DNA from: Bacteroidota bacterium
GTDB lineage: Bacteria; Bacteroidota; Bacteroidia; Bacteroidales; Prolixibacteraceae
Assembly: GCA_030691295.1 (NCBI GenBank)
Contig: JAUYEQ010000049.1
Location: 1 to 12,130 of the forward strand
Length of the DNA stretch: 12,130 bases
Direction of reading: 5' to 3'
The notes under the pieces are model-generated. The model searched no databases, had not been told where the DNA came from, and worked only from the letters and a program-made list of their open reading frames with translations. Shown here piece by piece: positions 7,301 through 12,130 of this stretch. Each line of letters opens with the position of its first letter. Within the stretch, counting starts at the first letter, position 1. Both the position numbers and the translations under genes were made by a program.

Positions 7301-7541
7301 ACGGCTGCTGATGGTGGAAGGTAAGCTCCAGATTGCAGGAGAAGTCATTCATGTGGTGGTAAGTGCCTGTTTTAACCTGAATGAACTGATGAGTCTGGAT
7401 TTTGATGGGCGCAATCTTGGTTCCATGCAGAAACAGGCAAATGGTAATAAAAAGAACACGGAGGAAGTTTCAGGAAAAGAAAAAAACGTCGACAGCAAAT
7501 TTGTACAGGGCGAACTTTTCCCTTCGCGGGACTTCAAATAG
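4320..7541 (+). CDS. dnaE2: DnaE2, error-prone DNA polymerase III alpha subunit
   Basis: 1073 aa, typical DnaE2 length. Residues 1 to about 210 are a PHP domain (YAELQVTSNFTFLRGGSHPEE, cut here to ELQVTSNFTFLRGG; AITDRNTLAG). The metal-binding HxH of classical PHP domains reads ELQVT, so it is degenerate. The C-family polymerase core carries the catalytic aspartates D379 and D381 in PDIDVDFEHERREE and D530 in FMKVDVLALG, matching E. coli DnaE D401, D403 and D555, so it should be active. Further signatures are GQHTGGFVI (about 484), RPGPIQGDMVHPYL (about 610) and GFGSYGFPESHAASFA (about 716). An OB fold occupies about 944-1020 (VRVCGLITVRQRPGTAKG). The tail ends SRDFK, close to the usual DnaE2 SRDFH. 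QGELF at 1063-1067 resembles a beta-clamp-binding pentapeptide. No strong ribosome site precedes the ATG. It copies damaged DNA with ImuA and ImuB. The 225-bp repeat-filled gap separates it from imuB. Confidence 0.95.
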   Translation: MDYAELQVTSNFTFLRGGSHPEEMVEQAAELGYKAVAITDRNTLAGIVRAHVAARDKNIRFIPACRLDLLDGPSLLAYPTNKTAYANLSALLTEGNLRAEKGDCHLYRADVYKYAAGIIFIVIPPPSLNTDFDFEPGFIKALEEYKEALGSNLYLAANFGYKGDDHKKLFRLSQLEARLGIPLVATNNVYYHAAGRRELQDVLTCIREKCTIHSAGFKLHSNAERYLKPIEEMHRLFRQYPEAINRALELADACQFSLDELKYLYPEEITSEGRTPMEELVYLTWKGAHGHFGEVIPQKIRETIDMELEFIGRKDYASYFLTVYDYVREARSRKILCQGRGSAANSVICYCLGVTSVDPSKFKLLFARFMSDERNEPPDIDVDFEHERREEIMQYIYEKYGRDRAGIVATVTQVHWKGAVRDVGKAMGLSTDTINVLSKSAYEFTEDWFEGKAPDSSSFSSQDPHLRKVLELTRQYIGFPRQLGQHTGGFVITRGKLHELCPILNARMEDRTNIEWNKDDIQALGFMKVDVLALGMLTCIRKAFDLAERHYNLNLTLANIPQDDPKVYEMISHADTLGVFQIESRAQMSMLPRLRPRNFYDLVIEVAIVRPGPIQGDMVHPYLKRRNGEEPVEFPSKELEEILGRTLGVPLFQEQAMEISIVAAGFTPAEADGLRRSMATFKAKGKVSWYREKLVGGMMKKGYTEEFALRVFKQIEGFGSYGFPESHAASFALLVYISSWIKCYYPDIFAVALLNSQPMGFYQPAQIVIDARKHGVTVRPADINYSQWDNTLEEKDGRYCAVRLGFRQVKGLREEDMQVLVSGRPTSYRNIDQLLNAGVSPSAMERLADADAFRSIGLDRRQALWEVSALHDHPTGMFTGTPSQSTTEQWTELPVMTPGEHVIQDYASTSLSLKAHPVSFLRQSLNQMRVAPASELSKMKNGMSVRVCGLITVRQRPGTAKGVLFITIEDESGFANLVVWSKIFEKYRKVILQSRLLMVEGKLQIAGEVIHVVVSACFNLNELMSLDFDGRNLGSMQKQANGNKKNTEEVSGKEKNVDSKFVQGELFPSRDFK

Positions 7542-7584
7542 AAAATGCCTGAATTACTTTCTGGTCATTTTAATTCTGCCTGAA

Positions 7585-7616
7585 TTTGGTGCAACCAAAA
7601 GCATTGATTATTTTAG
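7585..7616 (+). promoter_or_regulatory. Candidate promoter for the flavin reductase gene
   Basis: TTTG (7585-7588), 20 bases, then TATTTTAG (7609-7616), which matches five of six fixed bases of the Bacteroidota TAnnTTTG box. The ATG at 7651 follows 35 bases later. Together with the 109-bp gap after dnaE2, this suggests that the oxidoreductase has its own promoter. Judged by eye. Confidence 0.35.
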
Positions 7617-7650
7617 CAAAAATCGGATAGAAAATCTAAAATTATCAGCT

Positions 7651-8715
7651 ATGTCAAAACTATTGTCCCCACTTATAATCAAAGATATCGTATTTAAAAA
7701 CCGGATTGCCATTTCCCCGATGTGCCAATATTCTGCTGTCGATGGGTTTGCAAACGATTGGCATTTGGTGCATCTAGGAAGCAGGGCAGTTGGAGGTGCT
7801 GCTTTAATTATACAGGAAGCAACCGCAGTTTCGCCGGAAGGTCGTATTACACCTGCCGACCTTGGTATTTATAAAGAGGAACACATTGAGAAGTTGCAAA
7901 GTATTGCAGAATTTATTCATGGGCAAGGAGCCGTAGCTGGAATTCAACTGGCGCATGCCGGACGGAAAGCAAGTTGTGCTTTGCCCTGGAATGGAGGAAA
8001 ACAACTGAGTGAAAACACAGGTGGATGGGAAACGGTTGCCCCGTCATCTGCGGCTTTTAATCCTGAAGATGAACTTCCGAAGGAATTGGATTCCAGCGAA
8101 ATAGTAAAGGTAATTGATGATTTTAAAGTCGCTGCATTACGGTCATTGCAGGCTGGCTATAAACTAATCGAAATTCATGCAGCACACGGATACCTGATTC
8201 ACCAGTTTCTTTCGCCATTGAGCAATCGCCGAAAGGATGAATTTGGCGGTAGTTTTGAAAATAGGATACGCCTGCTACTGGAAATTTTAAAAGCAGTACA
8301 AACTGTGTGGCCGCAAAACCTGCCCCTGTTTGTGCGAATATCAGCTACCGACTGGGCTGAAGGAGGCTGGGACATTAACGAAGCGGTTAAACTTTCAGCC
8401 ATATTAAAAACAAATGGAGTTGATTTGATTGACTGTTCGTCGGGAGGATTGGTACCTTATGCAAAAATTCCTTTTGGTCCGGGATATCAGGTAGCATTTG
8501 CTGAACGAATAAAAAAAGAGGCAGGCATCTTAACCGGAGCGGTTGGAATGATAACAGAAGTTCAGCAGGCAGAAGAAATATTGGCAAATGGAGAAGCTGA
8601 CCTTATTTTAATTGCAAGGGAATCACTGAGGAAACCCTATTTCGCTTTTCATGCCGCACAGGTTTTAAATGATGATATTGAATGGCCTTTGCAATACCTG
8701 AGAGCAAAATTGTAA
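7651..8715 (+). CDS. YqjM-type Old Yellow Enzyme (NAD(P)H:flavin oxidoreductase)
   Basis: 354 aa with start at ATG 7651, where the conserved N-terminus MSKLLSPLIIKDIVFKNRI begins. The frame is open upstream into dnaE2, but that part has no family similarity. It is an FMN-binding TIM barrel. Visible class III OYE features are C25 and Y27 in SPMCQYS (Cys26/Tyr28 in B. subtilis YqjM, tuning the flavin), Q99 and the HAGRK motif (102-106), the substrate-binding pair H176/H179 with Y181 in HAAHGYLIHQF, R229 in VRISATDW, and a C-terminal QYLRA with R351 resembling the arginine that reaches into the neighbouring subunit. The usual phosphate-binding GRE is ARE (322-324), a mild change. Such cytosolic enzymes reduce C=C bonds of alpha,beta-unsaturated carbonyls, and some reduce nitro compounds, using NAD(P)H. 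The physiological substrate cannot be told. Family assignment is secure; linkage to the mutasome is not supported beyond adjacency. Confidence 0.93.
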   Translation: MSKLLSPLIIKDIVFKNRIAISPMCQYSAVDGFANDWHLVHLGSRAVGGAALIIQEATAVSPEGRITPADLGIYKEEHIEKLQSIAEFIHGQGAVAGIQLAHAGRKASCALPWNGGKQLSENTGGWETVAPSSAAFNPEDELPKELDSSEIVKVIDDFKVAALRSLQAGYKLIEIHAAHGYLIHQFLSPLSNRRKDEFGGSFENRIRLLLEILKAVQTVWPQNLPLFVRISATDWAEGGWDINEAVKLSAILKTNGVDLIDCSSGGLVPYAKIPFGPGYQVAFAERIKKEAGILTGAVGMITEVQQAEEILANGEADLILIARESLRKPYFAFHAAQVLNDDIEWPLQYLRAKL

Positions 8716-8771
8716 TTTCAGGAAGAAATATTCATAATTCTATATAACTTTTTGTGCGCTAATCGTATAAA

Positions 8772-8786
8772 AACATAAGCTATGTT
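8772..8786. promoter_or_regulatory. Short inverted repeat upstream of the Usp gene
   Basis: AACATA (8772-8777), AGC, TATGTT (8781-8786): perfect 6-bp arms ending 15 bases before the ATG at 8802. A regulator could bind here or a small 5'-UTR hairpin could form, but short A/T-rich palindromes arise easily by chance. The ATG is preceded by AAGTAAGG, a modest ribosome-site candidate. Confidence 0.2.
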
Positions 8787-8801
8787 GTAAAAAGTAAGGT
8801 T

Positions 8802-9677
8802 ATGAAATACAGGACAAACGATGTTTTGGTAGTGGTACCTCTGACAGACGAGGGAAAAATTGTGTTAAGACAAGCCATCAATCTTCAGAAGATAATTTCT
8901 TTTCGAATATTCATTTTGAATGTAATTCCACCATTGTCCTTTTTAAACCGATATTTTAATCCACATAAAGTAGAAGCAATGAAAAAAGAAGCATTGCAGA
9001 AACTTACAGATTTTGTAAAAGATTTTTTTGGAGGCGAAATTCCGGAAAAGGTGATTTTAAAAGTTTCGACAGGAAATCTGGTTTCGACTCTAATAAAACA
9101 TGGACAAATGGAAGATTATTTATTCATGATCCTGAAACGAAGCATTCATCAGTTAGGTATCACAAACCTGTTGGATCAAAATGAGATTGATAAGATTATT
9201 GGATACTCACACTGCCCTGTATTGTCAGTGAATGAAGAATCAACCCAACAGGAATTAAAAACCATTTTGGTTCCAATTGATGTTTCAGAGAACACAAAAA
9301 AAAGGTTATTGTGGGCCAGTATGTTTGCAAAAAAGGCCAATGCTAAAATCCTGATTGTCTCGGCATTGAATGCCAATATTGATGTGCAAAAAAGTTTAGC
9401 GCTAAAAAATGCCGAAATAATTCAGTCAATGCTTTCGGAAAGGGGAATTGAATCGAAACTTGAAATTCTTAAAGTGTATGGTCAGGTAAAACATGATATG
9501 GTTTTATCATTTATCGATACCGAAAAACCCGATTTAATTATCATCAGAAAACACCATGTAGTATCCTTCTTCAGTAATACGATCGGTGACTTTGCAAAAG
9601 AAATCATCCACGGATCCAGTATTCCGGTATTTACCGTCAGTCAAAGACAAAGAGACATTGCGCATAAATTACCGTAG
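8802..9677 (+). CDS. Tandem-domain universal stress protein (UspA fold)
   Basis: 291 aa with two Usp domains. Domain 1 is about 5-144 (DVLVVVPLTDEGKIVLRQA, ending SHCPVLSVNE) and domain 2 is about 152-280 (KTILVPIDVSENTKKRLLWA, ending GSSIPVFTVSQ). Each has the alpha/beta pattern with the terminal Pro-Val strand. Lined up with the ATP-binding Usp motif Gx2Gx9G(S/T), domain 2 reads RKHH...IGD: the first two glycines are R249 and H252, only the third (G262) remains, and the Ser/Thr is D263. Domain 1 (LKRSIHQLGIT) also lacks the loop. Nucleotide binding by the usual mode is therefore doubtful, as in the non-ATP-binding Usp branch. No membrane segment is present; cytosolic. Usp proteins are linked to survival of starvation and other stress, with mostly unknown molecular function. 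It precedes an exported protein gene by only 6 bp, so the two are probably co-transcribed. Confidence 0.85.
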   Translation: MKYRTNDVLVVVPLTDEGKIVLRQAINLQKIISFRIFILNVIPPLSFLNRYFNPHKVEAMKKEALQKLTDFVKDFFGGEIPEKVILKVSTGNLVSTLIKHGQMEDYLFMILKRSIHQLGITNLLDQNEIDKIIGYSHCPVLSVNEESTQQELKTILVPIDVSENTKKRLLWASMFAKKANAKILIVSALNANIDVQKSLALKNAEIIQSMLSERGIESKLEILKVYGQVKHDMVLSFIDTEKPDLIIIRKHHVVSFFSNTIGDFAKEIIHGSSIPVFTVSQRQRDIAHKLP

Positions 9678-9683
9678 TTTTTT

Positions 9684-10328
9684 ATGGAAAAATTCTTTGC
9701 CATTTTATTCCTGACATTCATTTCATTCCCAATTGTAAATGCCCAGTCGCACTGGTCGTTCGAAGTGCATAGTGGTCAGGTTTTTAATTTGCCCATGCCA
9801 CTTACAATCAGGCAGGATGGTTATCCAGATATTAAATTTTGGGCGCAGTATTCTTCGGAATCTTTTATCCTTCCGGTATATTGGGATATACGTTTGGGGC
9901 GGTGGCAAAATAAACGAGCCTGGGAGTTCGAAGTAATCCACCACAAACTTTATTTGAAAAATACTACGCCTGAAGTCCAGAAGTTCAACATTTCACATGG
10001 ATTTAATATGATCATGGTGAATCGTGGCTTCGAAAAAAAATCATTTCGTTATCGGACAGGTGCTGGAATTGTGCTGGCTCATCCCGAATCAAAAATCAGG
10101 GGCAAAGAATATGGTACTTCTGTGGTTGACCTGGATATGGGGTATTACATTTCAGGTCCTGTAATTAACTTTGCCATCAGCAGACCTTTCTATATAGGTA
10201 GCCGTTTCTACATCAATGCCGAAGCCAAAACTACACTGGCTTATTCGAACATTAAAGTTGTTCAGGGAAATTCAGATGTTTACAATATTGCCTTTCATCT
10301 TATTCTTGGACTGGGCTTCGGCATGTGA
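9684..10328 (+). CDS. Small exported protein, probable outer-membrane beta-barrel
   Basis: 214 aa. Residues 1-20 (MEKFFAILFLTFISFPIVNA) form a signal peptide with a good cleavage site before QSHW. The mature part has many short alternating aromatic/hydrophobic strands: WSFEVHSG, FILPVYWDIRLGRW, WEFEVIHHKLYLKN, FRYRTGAGIVLAHPE, FYINAEAKTTLAYS, and ends in HLILGLGFGM. This is the look of a small barrel, although the last residue is Met rather than the typical Phe. I recognise conserved stretches (LPLTIRQ-like start, IHHKLYL, ISHGFN, GAGIVLAHPE) from uncharacterised bacterial proteins but cannot name a function. The start is 6 bp after the Usp stop with no terminator, so it is the second gene of that unit. 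The envelope location is inferred from the signal peptide and strand pattern. Confidence 0.75.
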   Translation: MEKFFAILFLTFISFPIVNAQSHWSFEVHSGQVFNLPMPLTIRQDGYPDIKFWAQYSSESFILPVYWDIRLGRWQNKRAWEFEVIHHKLYLKNTTPEVQKFNISHGFNMIMVNRGFEKKSFRYRTGAGIVLAHPESKIRGKEYGTSVVDLDMGYYISGPVINFAISRPFYIGSRFYINAEAKTTLAYSNIKVVQGNSDVYNIAFHLILGLGFGM

Positions 10329-10335
10329 GCGTTTA

Positions 10336-10349
10336 ACTTTTTAAAAAGT
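10336..10349. terminator. A/T palindrome between convergent genes
   Basis: ACTTTTTAAAAAGT is a perfect 14-bp palindrome 8 bp after the barrel-protein stop, within the 122-bp gap between convergent genes. It could serve as a weak bidirectional transcription end, but it has no G/C stem and no loop, so support is poor. No better terminator is visible in the gap. Confidence 0.25.
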
Positions 10350-10450
10350 CCATGTTTCCTCCGTTTTATCATTTTGACCTTTTGTTCAATAGACAGTTTA
10401 TCTGTTTTCCGGTAATGCGATGGTATTTCTGCAATTCAGTTGGATTTAAT

Positions 10451-11185
10451 TTATAGAAACTGCCTCATATTCTGAAAAAAGTAGGCAGCGATATCGGCAT
10501 AACAATAATGATTGTCCGACTTAATCAAACCAGTATGAAATGATGAAGAATTCATTTGCTGCCTGATATATGCATCACTATTCGAAAAACCACTATTGTA
10601 TGCCGCTGCATAAAACTTCAGCTTATCCAAATCGTTTTCCCATTTGTAGTTTCGAAATCTGTTATTGAGTATTTTAACCATTGCTACAACATAAAGTAAC
10701 TGCGATTTGGGATCTTCCAATTCGCTGACAATCATCGACCGCTTTTCATTTTCCGAAATCGACGGGTTGATGGCGTTAAAATGAGCTGTCAACTTTTTAT
10801 CGTGTAATGCTGGTATTTCCCTGAGAATTTCTTCGGCACATGATGGTTTTATCTGGAAAACACCAATGGAAAAGTTGGCATATTCGGTTCCGTAGTTAAC
10901 ATACAGTGCTTTCAGAAGGGTTATTTCCATCCGGTCGCGAATGGCTGAATAGCGGACAAGTTCAGGAAAGACCATTGACATTACAAGTTGAAAACCGACC
11001 TTGTTTTCGCTCAATAAATCGCTCATCCAAATTTCATTTTCACCGACAAACAATGCTGCTTTTTTACAGTTGCTGCCAAAAACCTCAGGATAAACATAAT
11101 CGCTTGCTGTGAGGTGTTGGCAACAACCACAAAAAGTAAACACGGCGAAGAAAGTGGAAAATATTATATTGCGTTTTTTCTTCAT
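10451..11185 (-). CDS. Exported lytic-transglycosylase-like protein
   Basis: 244 aa from ATG at 11185; an in-frame TTG at 11194 would add three residues, but MKKKRN is a normal signal-peptide start. Residues 1 to about 27 are an export signal (MKKKRNIIFSTFFAVFTFCG). Cleavage may follow LTA (27), or one of the cysteines in CGCC (19-22) could be lipidated, though the lipobox is poor. The mature part has lysozyme-like elements: VFPELVRYS with E75 at a helix end as candidate catalytic acid, FSIGVFQIKPS (105-115) matching the GxxQxxP strand of lytic transglycosylases, and YAAAYNSGF (192-200) matching their AAYNxG motif. These occur in the right order but with unusual spacing, so it belongs to a divergent branch. 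Likely role: cleaving or binding peptidoglycan in the periplasm (inference). It follows the upstream minus-strand gene by 13 bp, so the two are probably one transcript. Confidence 0.7.
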   Translation of the reverse strand: MKKKRNIIFSTFFAVFTFCGCCQHLTASDYVYPEVFGSNCKKAALFVGENEIWMSDLLSENKVGFQLVMSMVFPELVRYSAIRDRMEITLLKALYVNYGTEYANFSIGVFQIKPSCAEEILREIPALHDKKLTAHFNAINPSISENEKRSMIVSELEDPKSQLLYVVAMVKILNNRFRNYKWENDLDKLKFYAAAYNSGFSNSDAYIRQQMNSSSFHTGLIKSDNHYCYADIAAYFFQNMRQFL

Positions 11186-11198
11186 TATACGCAAATCA

Positions 11199-12130
11199 TC
11201 AGAAAGGTAATTTGCATTGCATTACCGCATTGTTGACTGGTGAAAAATATATGTAAGTTAAATAGACTTTCCCTTCGGCTTTCATCACATACGGACAAAA
11301 AACCTCAGCGAATTCTTTGCCATCGCTCAACGAAAGAAGACCGTAATTATAGGATGCAATTCGCGTATTGTCGGAACTTAACCAAAATCCATTGCCTGAA
11401 TTATTTAGCTTTTGCGGATCAAAAGAGAGGAGTGTCTTGCCAGTTAAATCAGTAATTTTATCAAAACCTACATTCACAATGTCATCGAATTTAACCTTTC
11501 CCGAAAAGTTGTTTCCCAACATCATATCTGATTTTGCTTCAGGGACATTGGAAATTAATTTTGGCAACATATCAATTTCGCCACCAGCTGCCATCATTCT
11601 TTCCTGCATCTGCTCGCTCATTTTCATAGCCAATTGCATTCGTTCCTGATCGGTTTTGGCGTTCTTCGCCTCCAATTCTAATTTTCTACCCTGATCCTCT
11701 GTCATTAAAACATCCTTAACTACCATTGCGGCAAATTTGCTTTTTGAATGATTTAATACGAAACTCTGAATAACAGCAAAGGGACCGTAGGTTTTTCCGC
11801 CAAAATTTATTGCATATTTTTCGCCGGAAGGAACTATAAATCCCTTATAACGCTCTAATAATACATCCATACTTATTTGCTCTCCACTCTCCGCTTCAGG
11901 CAGATCAAATCTACTGACAATGGGGTCATCTGCTTCATAAGGACCTTGAAGTACGCCGTTTTTTGCAGTGTTGTATTTTTTACCGACCATATCAAAAACA
12001 AGCAATGTTCCATCTTCAGATACCGAAAAGGTCGCTTCTTTATAATTGATTTTAAGCCCCTCGGTAAACTTAAAAGCAACTGTTGCATCCGAACATGCAC
12101 ACAAAGGATCATCCTTGACCGAAGCTACTT
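11199..12130 (-). CDS. Protein with beta-propeller-like repeats (N-terminus beyond window)
   Basis: The frame ends with TGA at 11201-11199 and is open to the right edge. A TTG at 12104 is a possible start, but the frame continues upstream without stop (VASVKDDPLCACSD), so the true start is probably outside. About 310 residues are visible. Segments such as ATFSVSEDGTLLVFDMVGKK, shortened as FSVSEDGTLLVF, then YAINFGGKTYGPFAVIQSFV and GFWLSSDNTRIASYNYG, recall WD40/PQQ-like blades of Bacteroidota proteins in which a GKxYGPF phrase is followed by a sample-and-compare strand. A Met/Glu/Lys-rich helix interrupts them (from MTEDQGRKLELEAK to SEQMQERMMAAGG), probably a coiled coil. I cannot name a function. 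The location is unknown because any signal peptide would be off the window. It lies 13 bp upstream of the transglycosylase-like gene, suggesting a shared operon and perhaps a cell-envelope role. Confidence 0.7.
   Translation of the reverse strand, partial: VASVKDDPLCACSDATVAFKFTEGLKINYKEATFSVSEDGTLLVFDMVGKKYNTAKNGVLQGPYEADDPIVSRFDLPEAESGEQISMDVLLERYKGFIVPSGEKYAINFGGKTYGPFAVIQSFVLNHSKSKFAAMVVKDVLMTEDQGRKLELEAKNAKTDQERMQLAMKMSEQMQERMMAAGGEIDMLPKLISNVPEAKSDMMLGNNFSGKVKFDDIVNVGFDKITDLTGKTLLSFDPQKLNNSGNGFWLSSDNTRIASYNYGLLSLSDGKEFAEVFCPYVMKAEGKVYLTYIYFSPVNNAVMQCKLPF

Noticed and set aside
7547..7586. Direct repeat GCCTGAATT at 7547-7555 and 7578-7586
   Set aside because: Two short copies only, with no symmetry and no link to a known site; it could be chance.
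7402..7650. In-frame upstream extension of the flavin reductase
   Set aside because: It overlaps the dnaE2 3' end in another frame; the family N-terminus starts at 7651.
11186..11194. TTG start for the transglycosylase-like gene
   Set aside because: ATG at 11185 gives a standard signal-peptide start; the TTG adds only three residues.

Overview
The window looks like chromosomal DNA from a member of the Bacteroidota, probably the Bacteroidia (inference). The signs are weak or absent Shine-Dalgarno sequences, A/T-rich spacers with TTTG / TAnnTTTG-like promoter pieces, a secreted protein with an IPT/TIG-type domain, and proteins whose sequence style fits this phylum. No RNA gene or CRISPR array was seen.

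Layout: (1) 1-772, minus strand: the N-terminal part of a secreted protein that runs off the left edge. (2) 983-7541: a DNA-damage mutagenesis (translesion synthesis) cassette. A minus-strand XRE-type repressor with a LexA/UmuD-like S24 autoprotease domain is divergent from plus-strand imuA, imuB and dnaE2. The 75-bp divergent spacer holds two inverted repeats that are good operator candidates. imuA and imuB overlap by 8 bp. imuB and dnaE2 are separated by 225 bp of repeat DNA: a 75-bp MITE-like palindrome with perfect 25-bp terminal arms, flanked by a perfect 10-bp direct repeat, that split an older G/C-rich hairpin, plus a second G/C-rich REP-like hairpin just before dnaE2. (3) 7651-8715: an Old Yellow Enzyme-family flavin reductase of the YqjM type. 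(4) 8802-10328: a two-gene unit, a tandem-domain universal stress protein followed 6 bp later by a small exported, probably outer-membrane beta-barrel protein. (5) 10451-12130, minus strand: a two-gene unit, a protein with beta-propeller-like repeats (5' end outside the window) followed by an exported lytic-transglycosylase-like protein.

How they work together: in bacteria that carry it, ImuA-ImuB-DnaE2 is a damage-inducible mutasome. DnaE2 is the error-prone polymerase, ImuB is a catalytically inactive Y-family scaffold that binds the sliding clamp and partners, and ImuA is a RecA-fold accessory. Here the divergent S24 repressor retains a candidate Ala-Gly cleavage site and a Ser-Lys dyad. 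The simplest model is a self-contained switch in which damage-activated RecA triggers self-cleavage of the repressor and opens the cassette. The flavin reductase and Usp genes lie on the same strand but have their own upstream gaps, and I see no evidence that they belong to the cassette.

No clearly new system was found. The most notable points are the local S24-controlled mutasome with its palindromic operator candidate and the cleanly bounded MITE-like insertion between imuB and dnaE2.
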